DNA from: Theobroma cacao
Lineage: Eukaryota > Streptophyta > Magnoliopsida > Malvales > Malvaceae
Length of the DNA stretch: 64,000 bases
NCBI RefSeq assembly: GCF_000208745.1
Contig: NC_030854.1
Coordinates: forward strand, 36,804,917-36,868,916
Direction of reading: 5' to 3'
The first letter of the stretch is position 1. Each line of letters opens with the position of its first letter. The position numbers and the translations under genes are program-made. Of this stretch, positions 1 to 12,320 are shown piece by piece. The notes beneath the pieces were generated by a model. That model was not told where the DNA came from and did not search any database. It saw nothing but the letters and a program-made list of their open reading frames with translations.

Positions 1-1640
1 AATAGAGAGATCATATATCAACCAATAAACTAAATATTTTAGAGCATTCTTTAATTTAAACTTAATTGTTATATATAAATATAAAATTTCATGATTACCT
101 CAAAATAAAAAATAATAACATATGTCATGATTATCGAAATAATTTAATATTTATAAATTTAAAAAACTAAAATTTATCGTCCATGATTACTCAATTTAGA
201 TTACAAATGATTATGCAATTTGAGACAACTCAAATTAATCATTTGAGGGATGATTAATGATTTGCACTGAATTCCTTAAGGAGAAACAAGAATAATCAAT
301 TGATAACCACATAAATACTTTTGAAATACCAGATATGATTATTATGTTGTTATGCTTAGAAAGATTTTGAGGAAGCAAGGGGAATCTTTTTAGGTTAAAC
401 TGACCTTTTAAGGCTGTGAACTTTCAAGGAATCAACAAAAGACAGGTGGACAGTCGGAGCCCACAAAAGGCATTGCACCGCGTTTGGGGAAAGTCAGCCA
501 AAAAAAAAACCCATGTGGCATGTGCTGAGATTCATTCATTTGATTGGCTGAGAGGGTATCCCCTTGGGGGGACCCATTCCCCCCCAACTTGGTTTTCTTG
601 CTGTTTAGAGTTCAGACAAGTTTTGCATTGTTTCACCTTAGCTTCTTTCTTCCCCCAACCCCTGTGCCCTGTTTCGCCCAAGTATGCCAAACATATACAT
701 ATAATTATATAATATATATGTACATATATATATAAATACTAATGTAACATGATGTATACATGCAATATATTTCTTAGGAAATTCACAACCAGAGTATCGA
801 TTTTATTTTATATTTTTATTCCATGAGTTATTTTACGTATTTGAAAGAATTTTCAGAGTCTCGAAATCTCGAGTCTTTTAATGATTACAAGTATTATTTG
901 ATTTTATACAAAAAAAATTATCTTTACTTCATCTTATAAATCTCATTTTTTTATTAATGATCTGAACTCAAAATTTTTAATTTAAAATCTTAATTTTTAA
1001 TTGATAAGATATAAGTAATTTTTCTTGCAACAAAAGACGATTACCAAAATTTGAAGAATAAGTAACAATTTACATATGTTCTTAATATTTACAAATTTAT
1101 CTTACTACCTTGAATTTCAATATATATTACCAAAATTTAAATATCTATTTTACTTGCCCTTTGAAATTTGTAGCCCTTGGACCACCCTATGGATTGTAAC
1201 TACCTTATCTTTTTCTGCTTAAATAAATACTAAAAACATTTGCCTTTGGTCAAACCATTTATTTGACTATAATGTCATTTTCTTATATTAAATAATGCAT
1301 GTGAAAATTGCACTTTTGACGTTTAAAATCTGATCTTTTGACCTCAACAATGCAAATCCTTTCTATCTAATGTGACAGTAACTGCTAGGTTAATCCATGA
1401 AAAGGGCCTATCAGAGATACATTTTGTAGTTTAAGAGTCAAAATGGGTTTTATATCTGAATTATATTCATCATGAAAAATAATTTACATTCATTAATGTT
1501 TAATTATCGATAAATTCTTAACTCAAAATATTCACTAAAAGGAGATTTTTCAGCATATTTCCTAGTTTATAAATCATATTTTTATTCCTTTTGTGTAATA
1601 TGACATGCTTGTTTTTTCAATTTGAGAGATTGAAGAACTT
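1..1640. other. AT-rich intergenic DNA, no gene seen
   Basis: The stretch is mostly A+T with short open frames in conflicting directions and no recognisable protein family. A CATGATTAY-type word recurs three times near 91, 126 and 180, and a TA-rich microsatellite lies at about 700-740. I see no splice-consistent coding series, RNA gene or transposon end here. Confidence 0.6.
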
Positions 1641-1984
1641 ATTTATAATTAAATTTCGAGTAATAGAAAATATGTATGAACATAAAGAAAACAATTCTGT
1701 TTAGGGGGCGGGGAAAGATTATAGGGCCATGGGGGGTGATGATGATGATGGTATGGGCAAAGATGTACATGGCATGGCCAACATGAAGCCAGATGCGAAT
1801 TAATTACCCAAAAAGCTGACAGAACACAAAAAGCAAGGATTGAAAAGGACTGGCCTTGAGCTCCAAAACAAAAGAGAAGAGATTTCGCAAAAGAAAAGGT
1901 GAGGCCCATTGCCAGCCAATCGACACTCAGAAATGTCCCCTCGTGTGGGCTGCCTGGCCCACAAAGCCCACTGTCACCAACCCC

Positions 1985-2160
1985 ATAGACCCCACACGTG
2001 TGCATTCCTATCTACTATGGTACCACATCCCTAAAACACTGTCAGCATCTTTTCAGACACCACACGTGTGTCCATTAATATAAGGGTTTTTTTTTCTTCT
2101 CTTTTTATGGTCAATTTCACCTCTTTTTTTCCCCTTCTTTCTTCTTCTCAGGAGTCTATT
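1985..2160 (+). promoter_or_regulatory. Promoter-like patch with two G-box palindromes
   Basis: The 10-bp palindrome CACACGTGTG occurs twice, at 1993-2002 and 2061-2070, 68 bp apart. An AT-rich TATA-like word (TTAATATAAG) follows near 2075, and then a long pyrimidine-rich tract at about 2084-2152 ending in CTTCTCAG. G-boxes are bound by plant bZIP and bHLH factors. The layout resembles a core promoter plus leader, but no coding sequence follows that I can recognise. It may be an orphan promoter, a non-coding transcript start, or coincidence. Confidence 0.3.
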
Positions 2161-2259
2161 TTGTACAATTCACAGAGATTCTTATCTATCCAAATGGTCC
2201 GTACTGTCCTCTTTGGGAAGACGCTTGAGTGTCTTCGTTCCTCCCATTTAGTCTAAGCC

Positions 2260-5200
2260 AAATGCCCCCAAAGTTATTCTTTCCTTTCGACCCCAAAAAG
2301 GAAAAAAGAAAAAAGCAATGCTAGGTTGCCCGATGTATCGATTGTCCGATTATTTACAAATGATACGAAAATAATAATTAATAATTTTATTTGACGTTTA
2401 ATTTTTAGATTATTAAACCGTCGGATAAATTTAATATTTTTCAAAACAATTATTTTGACTATAAGATTTATGCGAGGGGATGATACAATAGAAAAGTCAG
2501 CTACTTGTAGCCACTCCATACATATATATAGAGTTTAATGTCTTTTAAACTTTTTGCTTGTGAGGATAAAAAGGATAGGGACTCGACAATAGAGCTTTGA
2601 GCTTAAGGATGATAGGACAAAGGGTTAAAGAAAAAAAAAAAAGAAATGTACTACTATGGGATGCATCCATTTATTAATATAACAAAATTCGAATGCAATT
2701 TTTGTATATATAAATAATAGAATCGAATTAAGAAGTCTTAAGTAAAGAAAAGAGATTCAAATTTTAATTTTCGTTCAATTTTTTTAAGAAAGAGTTTTAA
2801 AATTACGGTTGTTAAATCAAATCAGGGTTATTTCTAAAAACTATTAAATCAAATGTTTTAATTAAAATGTAAGACTATGGTTTGGTTATTGGCAAAAAAA
2901 ACCCAAAGGTCATGGTTGGTGCTTTGAAGTTTAGGTTTTTCAAAACTTTTGAAGATGTTTCGATCAGTATTGTGTGGCAAAGCAATCACATGCATGCGTC
3001 CATCTTTAGCTTTGTCCATCAAAACCGAGAATACCAACAAAGAACTTAATTGGTCTCTTTTCAATGCTTGCCTTTTGTGATGGGAAGGGGGAGGATGGCG
3101 ACTTCACCTCCATAAGCTTTGAAATTCGAGTCAGGCATATAATTGGAACGGTGACCTGAGGATAAGGAAGTGCACAACCAAACAAATTTCAACTGTTTAT
3201 TTACTTTAAATATTCCATCTATCATTTTAACCTATTTCACTCGTGTGGAGACTTTAAGAACCCCAAAAAGTTTTCAATAATAGAAAAAAACAAAGCTTTC
3301 AACTCAAACTGTTGAAAGTGGTTTGATTAATTCACAATCAAATAATTTTTAACACGCATAATCAGTACCAAAGCCAACGTAGTGACGGGTGACGGGTGAT
3401 GGTCGTTATCTTTTAATTTTTTATTATAATATATATAAAATTTAAAATATATAATTCATGATGTCGATGATTAATCTTTAATTATTTTTCATGTAAATTT
3501 CTAACTTGATCACTGTGCATAACATACAATAAAATTTGAATCTTAGAATGCGTTAATTCTCACTATTAGTGAGAAGGGTTTGAAGGGTAAAAATCAAAAA
3601 CAATGTTTGTTCCTTCTAAATTTTTTTGGGTAATCAAAACAATTCTAGTTCTATATACTTCTATTGGCAAAACAAAAATACAATTTGATTAACATATATA
3701 ATCAATATACCGTTCAAAAAAAAAGATATATAATCAATATTCATAGCCAAAAACATTGATGAAAATCATCACTTTCCAAGAACATTAGTTACATATATAA
3801 AAATAAATATATCTCTTACCATCATGTTCCTATCATGAAATCCGACGCACGTCTTGGCAATTAAGAACCAAACGTGGCAATACAAAGCTCACGAGTGAAT
3901 TGTCGCCCTCGTACCCTAACAAGATTTTATTGAGAAAGGGATTGAAAAATTTTAGGTGCAATGAATCATACAAAAATTCTTTTCCTTTCATTCCTTTTAC
4001 GTTATGGTTAGGATGTCTATTATGAATTTACAATAACGTAGATGTTAAAAAAAGGAAGTCCTAGTTAGATCCATCATCATTCAATGCATTTCCCACCCCA
4101 GGTTAAGTCATTCGAATCTTTTATATATATATAGTTAATATCAAAACATGACACAAATGAATCTAAACCTAGGGTCCATTTGGAATATGATAATTTATAG
4201 CTAGTTGAATAATATCAAAGTTGCTTTGAAATTAATTAATAAGCTAGGAATTTGATTAAATACAAGCATAATTAATTAAGTTATGTTTACTTGTTGGGGA
4301 ACAAACGAAATAAGCAAGAAACTAAAAGATGTTCCAAAAAGAGAATATTAATCATAAAAAAAGGAACAAAAAATTAGTAAAGGCAATTAGGCAAATGATA
4401 ATGAAAAATTAGCTGGGGTTGGTTTTCATGGGACCCAAATTCTGTCCCAAAGGCAACAAAGAGAGACGGGGTTGATTGGCTGGCAATAACTGGAGGAGAG
4501 ACCCCAGCCGGACAGTGTAGAGAGAAAAGCTCATAATGTATATCAACAAGAATTGGGGGACCCTCCTGTGCCCTGTGGTCCTTCCCAAAAGGATAATGAG
4601 CTTCAGCAAATCAAAACTCTTAGCTGTAGAGAAGTGGAAAACTTTGCCAATGGCGGCCCTGACTATTCAATGTTTTGACGCGCTCGTGTGTGCACATGAA
4701 AGCAACTGCGGGCATGCATGATTCCGGTTGAACAATTGTGATGAACGATTGAGATTGGTGTCGGTGTGATATATGGCTAAATGTGTACGATCAAAACCAT
4801 GTATCTCAATTGTTTATAATCTTTTTTCGTTTACTTCTTTGTCGTTTCACTTTTCACAAATTTAGAGTAAAATTATTTCAAAATTGATGTCACATCATTA
4901 AATAAACAAAAACATTAATAATGAATTAATAACAAAATTTATGTATTCAACATAAATTGTCTATTTCTAATACTAATAGATTAAAAGTGAATTATAGTTA
5001 AAACTTAGAGATCGGGAAAGAAAATTTTATGTACCCTAATTATAAATAAAAATCAAGCAGATATCTTTTTATGTTTTTCTAGTGCTTCTTCTTGCTTTCT
5101 TTGCCTATATATATAGAAGGAGGAAGCAAAAATAGAGTAATTGAGAAGGATGTTTCCTCCTTTTTGATGAACTTTCCATGCACTATTCTATCTTTTATTT

Positions 5201-5660
5201 ATTGACCACCTAGCTAGCTAGCTAGTTAAAAAATAGAACTAATTCTATACCCAAAGCTTATTCCCTAAGTTATCCCCAAAAAGAAAAGGTTAATCCTTTA
5301 GAGTTTCCCATTTGTTAAATGCAAATGAATCAATGGAAACTCTCATGACAGGCCTCTTTTGGTTATAGGTCTCTATGATTGTTGTCAATTTCTCAACACA
5401 AACAAAATTCTAATTAATTGATTAGTTACAACATATAAATCATATGTCAAATCATAATTGTTTGGAGATTAGCAAACCCCAAATATTTCCACCCTTTCAC
5501 CTCATGGAAGAGCCATTTTTTCTTTTCCATTGCTTCTTTAATCAAGAAAAATGATAGAATGGAGGGCCATCGATATTACTTCAAATGAAAGTGCTTGGCT
5601 CCATTTATTTATAAAGTCGAATGTGATAAGATTTGAGAATGATTTTTGCTTTGTTGTCGT
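2260..5660. other. Intergenic DNA, no gene seen
   Basis: I see no family-recognisable coding sequence here. The few open frames of 60-80 codons look like chance. A small CTAG/AGCT microsatellite lies at about 5211-5224 (CTAGCTAGCTAG), and short TA runs occur near 4122-4132 and 5108-5114. Confidence 0.55.
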
Positions 5661-5666
5661 AAAAAG

Positions 5667-7766
5667 ATTTAAGATTAGTCAAAAGACCTATCCATTTTTT
5701 ATACTTTTCAATTGTATTCAATTTAGTCCCTATATTCAAAATTGAAGCAATTTAATTCTTTAATTTTGAGAATTTTGTCAATTTAGTCTCTTTCCTTAAC
5801 GACATCTAATTTTATCGTCAAAAGATGATGTCAATGCTGACGTGTCACATTTTGATGACATAGTAAGCCGTGTAGCATCGAGTGATGACATGGCAATGCC
5901 ACATGGCACTAGATGATGACGTGTCAGTGCTGATATGGTACTGACATGCCAACATGTCAGTGCCATGTGGCATGTCAAAAAAATTCCAAAAAAATTTATT
6001 TGCCACATCATAAGGATTAAATTGAATAAAAATATATAGTATAGGGATTAAATTGATCAAAATTGATATGTCGAGGGATTAAATTGAAAAAATATTTGAA
6101 AAATATAAATTTTTAAGTAGATTATTGATATGCTTATTAATAAACCAAATATTTAAGTGTAAAAGATTTATGATGTTAAAACATATATATAAATATTTTC
6201 TTACTTGATTATTTGATTCTAGAATATGTAAATTAATTTATCATTTTTACAAAAATTAAGTTTGAATTCTTCTTCTATAAAAAAATTTTGAAGAAACTTT
6301 ATACCTAAAGTCAAATTTAGATGAATAACTTGCATTACGTTAAAATAAAAATAATATAAAATGACTAAATATGTTGATTTAGTTACAACTTTCATAATTT
6401 ATAAATACACATTCTTTTGAAATTATTTAACTCTTATTCAATTTACTTTTTATTTAAATTTACTCAAATTAGTAAAATATGTTGATTTAGTTATAACTTT
6501 CACAATTTACAAATGTACATTCTTCTAAAATTATTCAACTCTTACCCAATTTATCTTTTATTTAAATTTACTCAAAATTTCTTATAAACAATTTTATTTA
6601 AATTCAAAAACCACAATCAAATTATACTAAATTTAAATTTAAATTATTAATTTGAATCTACAAAATTTTTATTAATAAAATAAAATGGTACAAATATTTA
6701 CAGTTATATTTAACTTCATCCACTATAAATGTAGTCTTTAATCTAAGAAATTTCAACTTAAAAAATATAACTTGAAATATTAAGCAAAATAAAAGCATAA
6801 AAAATAAATAAAATATTAGAAGGGTGACGCTCAGATTCTATGATTGTAATAAGAGGTTTGTTATGTCCAAATTAAACAAGTCAAAATGAGAAATTATTTT
6901 TATAATCATCACTAACTCTATATACCAGTTCTTCATTTTTTTAAAAGAAAAAACTAAATTAATATATTTTGCTAATTTGACTTTAACTCAAGTTAAAAAC
7001 TAAATTAAATAAATTCAAATTTTTATACTATTATAAATAGAAGAAAAAAGAATTTATTTCGTCATTTTATATTATTTTATTTTAACGTAATATAAGTTAT
7101 TCATTTAAATTTGACTTCAGGTATGAAATTTAAAAAAAAAATTTATAAAAGGAGAATTCAAACTTAATTTTTGTAAAAAAGATAAATTAATTTATATGTT
7201 TTACAATCAAATAATTAAGTAAGAAAATATTTATATATATTTTGCAACACCATAAATCTTTTACACTTAAATATTTAGCTTATTAATAAGTATATCAATA
7301 ATCTATTTAAAGATTTGTATTTTTCAAAATTTGTTTCAATTTAGTCCCTCAACATCTCAATTTTGTTCAATTTAGTCCTCATACTATATATTTTTTTTAA
7401 TTTTGTTCCTATGACGTGACAGATTTTTTTTGAAATTTTTTTGATCGACCATGTGGCATTGACATGTCAGTATGTCAATGCCATGTCAGCACTGACACAT
7501 CATCATCTAGTGCCACGTGATATTAACACACTATCACTCGATGCCACGTGGTATTGTCACGTCATCAAAATATGACACGTCAATGCTGACGTCATCATTG
7601 ATGTCATTCTTTAACAACAAAACTAAATACCATTAAAGTAAAGGATTAAATTGACGAAATTTTTCAAATCAAGAGACTAAATTGCTTTGATTTTGAGTAC
7701 AAAGATTAAATTGAAGAAAATTAAAGAGTACAGAGACTTGATAGGTCTTTTTACCATTTAAGATTA
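5667..7766. mobile_element. Mutator-like non-autonomous palindromic element with target-site duplication
   Basis: Two long imperfect inverted arms are visible, left about 5678-6365 and right about 7061-7755, roughly 690 bp each. The outermost bases read GTCAAAAGACCTATC on the left and GGTAAAAAGACCTATC as the reverse complement of the right end. The identical 11-mer ATTTAAGATTA flanks both ends (5667-5677 and 7756-7766). That fits a target-site duplication of 9-11 bp. Long terminal inverted repeats with a duplication of about 9-11 bp are typical of Mutator-like elements. There is no transposase reading frame inside, so the copy is non-autonomous. The middle is AT-rich and contains a tandem duplication. 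The arms carry several ACGT-core words. The match between arms is clear by eye, but their identity was not computed. Confidence 0.85.
6366..6582. repeat. Tandem duplication of about 109 bp inside the palindromic element
   Basis: The segment from about 6366 to 6474 recurs almost immediately at about 6475-6582. The anchor ATGTTGATTTAG is at 6370-6381 and again at 6479-6490, giving a period of 109 bp. The copies differ by scattered substitutions. The repeat sits just inside the end of the left arm, so it is not part of the terminal inverted repeat. Confidence 0.8.
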
Positions 7767-8699
7767 TTATCTTATACATTAACAAAAAAAAATTATAGAT
7801 TTCATAGATGAATTTAATTATTTATTGTTTTTTTTTTAATTAAGTATGTCGGGTTGTTAATCTCTACCCTTTTGTGTATAATGTCATAAAGGACTTTTTA
7901 TTAATTTATTTTAAAGATTTTCTTTGAAATGATCATGTTGATGAGCAATGTCCTTGAAATGAGGCAATGGTTCAAAGAGGGTGACCATGCCCACATGTAA
8001 GAGAACCCATAACGATGGATCAAAATTAAAGCCCCAAATCAGATCTTACCTGACCCATCAACAACAACCCATGTGGACCCAACCCAAGTCAAATTGGAAT
8101 CTACACACACCGGTCATTGTATCGAACGCTCTAGATTTCTTCCCTTGGAACTGATGAATTCATCTTAGACCTCTTTATCTTTCTGATCTCAAAAACTTCA
8201 ATATGGGCTGCTAAGCTTTGTCCTAACCTTGTCCCCATAATTTTAAGACAACTCGCTCAATTGTGCTGTTCATGTGACAAACACCTTAGCTGCCCCATGT
8301 CCAAATTCATGTACTAAAGATACCTTTGCCCCCCATAAAGTTTTCCCTCTTTGATCACTCTCTCTTTAGGGCTCTTGAGCTCCACTCTCCCCATCAATGT
8401 CCCTTAATCATATTTTTCAAGTTAATCTATTGATTAATATTTGTAAATGTCATGTAATGATCTTAATTTAATCTAAATCAAAATTATAAAACTCTTAATC
8501 CTTATTTATATGAATACGTAACATGTAACAACGAACGCGTTATTTTGTTAACTGATTTTGGATATTAATTTTTTAAATAATGTCCTTTGGCTTTAATCAC
8601 CATATTCTCATCTATAAAGTACCATTGAAATTTCCCAAGGCCAACCACACATGAATGTTCCTTCAACCTTAAGAACTTGATCATCAGCTTTCCTTGAAT
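7767..8699. other. Upstream region of the Aux/IAA gene
   Basis: No coding sequence is seen. By position this is the proximal promoter of the downstream Aux/IAA gene. I did not find the canonical auxin response hexamer TGTCTC/GAGACA by eye, so any auxin response would have to rely on variant sites or lie further away. Confidence 0.5.
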
Positions 8700-8707
8700 T
8701 ATATATA
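8700..8707 (+). promoter_or_regulatory. Putative TATA box of the Aux/IAA gene
   Basis: TATATATA lies in the context GAATTATATATAGAGG. It is about 170 bp before the start codon at 8878, a normal plant distance allowing a leader of roughly 140 nt. The transcription start itself cannot be seen. Confidence 0.5.
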
Positions 8708-8877
8708 GAGGAATTCATAGCAAACATGTCCAGAGTTATATCATCCATAGTTCCCTTTCAAATCTTTGTAGAAAAAGCCTCATTCCATTGAGTCCATCAA
8801 TCAGCTATCAAGTTACCTCAAGATCATTTGATATTGTAAGCAAGAATTATTGTACAAACAATAGAGAGAATTCAGCT

Positions 8878-9765
8878 ATGGCATTTGAGAAAGATCTTAA
8901 CCTTGATGCTACCGCGCTCCGACTAGGCCTGCCGGGCACCTCTGAGGAGCAAACATCTGCAAGTGGTAAGAGTAACAAAAGAGCCTTGCCTGATATGAAT
9001 GAAGAATCTGTTTCTGGTGACAATTCTAATGTGGCAGATGCTAGGAAATGTGACCAGGAAACTGCTCCACCATCCAAGTAAGCAATCTTTTTTTTTAATC
9101 AGGATAGGAAAAATAAATCATGTTTTCTAGTTTTAATGGTTACTAATAGGGCTGGGTGTCATGTAATGTTTTCAGGGCACAAGTTGTAGGGTGGCCACCA
9201 ATCCGATCTTACAGGAAAAACTGCCTCCAACCAAAGAAAACTGAGGCTGAAGCTGCTGGGATCTATGTCAAAGTTAGCATGGATGGAGCTCCTTATCTTA
9301 GAAAGATAGATTTGAAGGTGTACAAGGGCTACCCAGAATTGCTCAAGGCCCTCGAAGACATGTTCAAGTTCAAAGTTGGTAAACATGCCGCACTTATTTC
9401 TTTTTCATTTTTCTTTATTTTTCAAAATTATATAAATATTTAGCTAACTTTTTTGTTATTGTTGTTAATTATCAGGTGAATATTCAGAGAGGGAAGGATA
9501 CAATGGATCAGAATTTGTACCCACCTATGAAGATAAAGATGGTGACTGGATGTTGGTTGGAGATGTTCCATGGGAGTAAGTTCTTCTCTCCCTGTTACTT
9601 TTTCTTTTTGGCTCAATCAATTTACAATTCATTTTTCAACCAAAAAAGAAGAAGAAAAGCTTACAATTCTGTTTCATTTCTCAATGCAGAATGTTCACAA
9701 ATTCCTGCAAAAGGCTGAGGATAATGAAAGGATCAGAAGCAAGAGGGTTGGGTTGTGTTGTATGA
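8878..9765 (+). CDS. Aux/IAA auxin-response repressor (IAA4/AUX22-like)
   Basis: This is a short-lived nuclear repressor of auxin response factors, degraded through TIR1/AFB when auxin is present. Coding exons are 8878-9077, 9176-9378, 9476-9575 and 9690-9765, giving 192 residues. All introns are GT-AG and the phases join cleanly. Domain I ([12 protein letters not shown], about residues 12-20) recruits TOPLESS. A KR-containing basic stretch follows. The domain II degron [13 protein letters not shown] is at about 70-82, with GWPPI at 72-76. Domains III/IV form a PB1 fold, including [16 protein letters not shown] and the acidic motif [16 protein letters not shown]. The start was chosen because [20 protein letters not shown] matches the conserved N-terminus of this subfamily; the open frame extends upstream but without an ATG. 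The short length fits the IAA1-4/AUX22 branch. The exact orthologue cannot be fixed without a tree. Confidence 0.96.
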
Positions 9766-12320
9766 ACAAAATTGGCAGTCTCAAAGCCATTTACAAGTGA
9801 TGGAGAAAGAAATTAATCCGTTGCTCACATGAAGAGAGAGAAGAACCCTTCAGCTATAAGATCCAAACGAGTTTTCTTCTTTGTTGATTGGCAACAAAGA
9901 AGTTTGATAGGATTTTGTCAAAGTTTTTCATGTATAGTTTGCTCATGTTTTCTCCTTATGGATTTTGTACAAAGGAAAATATATGAAGTCCATGATAAGA
10001 TTTTCCTTTTTTTTTTTCCATGAATTATGTATCAAAGGGAAAATTATCTTATTGAAAGGATATAAATCAAAATACCCTTTTTTTCTTTTTTCTCTCCCTT
10101 TGGTCTATAATCTTTATCCATATATGATCAATCAATCTTGAAAGAGAAATGACATGGAAATTTTGGAGTTCAAAGAAGAAAATTCATAAAATATAAACCA
10201 TGTAAGAGGATTTTGTTTAAAGTTAGGAATGGAAAGGAAGAGACTAAACACAAGTCTCAAATTCCCAAATAGTTCTAACATTACATGAAACAATTGATTT
10301 TCTTAATAAATGGTCAAATTAATTAATGTTAATTTCTCCCTTTCTTCTTCTTCTTCTTCTTTAAATTAGCTCATGTGTCCCATATCTCATATCTATAAGA
10401 AATGGGATAAGTATTGGGTATATAAATTATGAATTTTTTTATCATCTATAGACATGTTTTTTGAGTTAAAAACATAAACCTATGAAATATGGTATCAATG
10501 TAAACTCGAATCTTCACTTATGTGAGATCCTATGAGAGATACAAAAGTCGAAGTAGAGCTTTACATATAACGAGAGTATTGCATAATTGAGTGGATAAAA
10601 TGTCATGAATCTCACATCTCTACCACTTAACAAATGTGTTTTTTAAATTGAAAATGTGAACCCGTAAAGATTTGTCAATGAACTCAACATCTATTTGTAA
10701 ATATTTTAAAAATCTTGGTAGACTTAGTGTCTGTATAAATTAATTATCAACTTTTAAAGGGAAATTTTATTTTTTTAACATATATAAAAAAATATTAAAA
10801 TATGAAAAAAAAAGCAAGAACATGTTATTATAGTCATTTCACTCTCTTGGTGGGCTGCAATAGGCTCCATTTTGTCAGGTCCATTAAACTATTAACACAG
10901 ACTTTGGAACTGCTGTCACAAATTTTAGTCCAACAAAAATGTCAGGCCCAAGAATAGTTTTCTTATGATGTTTCTCTTATGAATCCATGAGTCAACCATG
11001 AGCCTCATGTTCTCAAATAAAGCCCAATTCCTCATTCCAAACTTTTGACTGCAGCAGAACTCTGTGCAGGCGTTTTTTATTTCTTTGATTGTCAAGCACC
11101 AATCTTGGGCTAACTATTCCTCTTGTTTTATTGTTGAAGAAAATGCCATGACACCATCAAATTGATAGTTGAAAAATGCAAATCAATGGTATTGGTTCAT
11201 AGTTAGGGTTTCTATGCTTCATGCAAAAAGTTGGAAAAAAAAACAAAACAAAAGACAAATTCAATGGATGGGAAATCTATAAATTACCCTATCTCGGTTG
11301 GGATTCTCTAGTATTACTAGGGTTGTCAACAAGTAAGATGCAAGTAATTTTGAAATACAGTATCTCAAACCCTATTAATAAGTAGGATAGTTGAATTTGA
11401 CAATTATCTAACTACTTATAAAATTTTCTATTCGAATTTGAACCTTGATAGCTTACTTATTATCAGGTAAATATCCACACCCGTTTAAATATCTAATTAG
11501 ATAAAAAAAAATTTAGTTATTTTTCAAAATGATGCATTGAAAACTCATAGCTTTGTTTCATTGACATTTTCATGCAATAGTAAGAAAATGAATGTAAAAC
11601 TTTATTGTAAAATCTACATTTAGCCATTTTTTTTTTAAATTTAAATGTGTCTCTCGATACTTTCAAAATAAATAAATAAGAATTAAAATATGAAATGATA
11701 AAAAAATTCTTATAAATGGAAAGATTGATCTATAGAATTTAATACAGCTAAATTAAGTATTAATTTTTTTAGATTTTTCTTACGAAGTTACATTTATAAA
11801 ATATAAAAAATTATTAAAATAAATAAATCAATCAACAAATTAATATATAATTAAATAAATTTAATACAAAATTGAAATATTCAAATTTCATAAAATTAAT
11901 TTAATTTTAATTTACAAAAAATGAAAAAAAATAGTGGACAGGGTATTATTAGCAAAGGGAAAAAAACAAATATTTGTCCACTTAATCTTAATCATTTTTC
12001 AAAGCTGACGTGGCAATTCCATTTTTCTTTGTCTTTAGTAAACTTTTTCGTCATTTCCTACATCCAAAATTTTCTTTTTGCCTCTCTCTTTCTCTCCCCA
12101 AAGCCAGAACCTAAAAGGAAGAAAGGTCTCTCTTTTACATGAGAGACCCCAAACAAATACCCAGGAGGAGGGAGAGAGAGAAAGATTGAGAGGGGAACTT
12201 CAAAAGCAGTAATTTTCATGCATTCTTAATGAAACCCAGATCCAATTCGAAACCCTAGAGTCCCTAATTGGCGTCAAAATTTAAAATTTTGTGGGGGAAT
12301 TTTTGAGTTTTGGTTTTCAA
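9766..12320. other. Intergenic: Aux/IAA 3' side and MED14 upstream region
   Basis: The 3' untranslated region of the Aux/IAA gene probably occupies the first few hundred bases. The rest is AT-rich with no supported gene. A CTT microsatellite lies at about 10341-10361. Close to MED14, a GA-rich tract (about 12167-12196, GGAGGGAGAGAGAGAAAG) sits in the likely 5' leader, a pattern common in plant promoters and leaders. Confidence 0.5.

Noticed and set aside
1649..2005. Minus-strand frame of 118 codons with a His run
   Set aside because: The His run comes from a GATGATGATG repeat and nothing else in it resembles a protein family.
2205..2240. Short hairpin GAAGAC...GTCTTC as a microRNA precursor
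   Set aside because: The stem is only about six base pairs and matches no known miRNA that I recognise.
5796..6060. Overlapping minus-strand frames with a Met/Thr/His-rich peptide
   Set aside because: They fall in the arm of the palindromic element and reflect its repeated ATGTCA/ACGT words.
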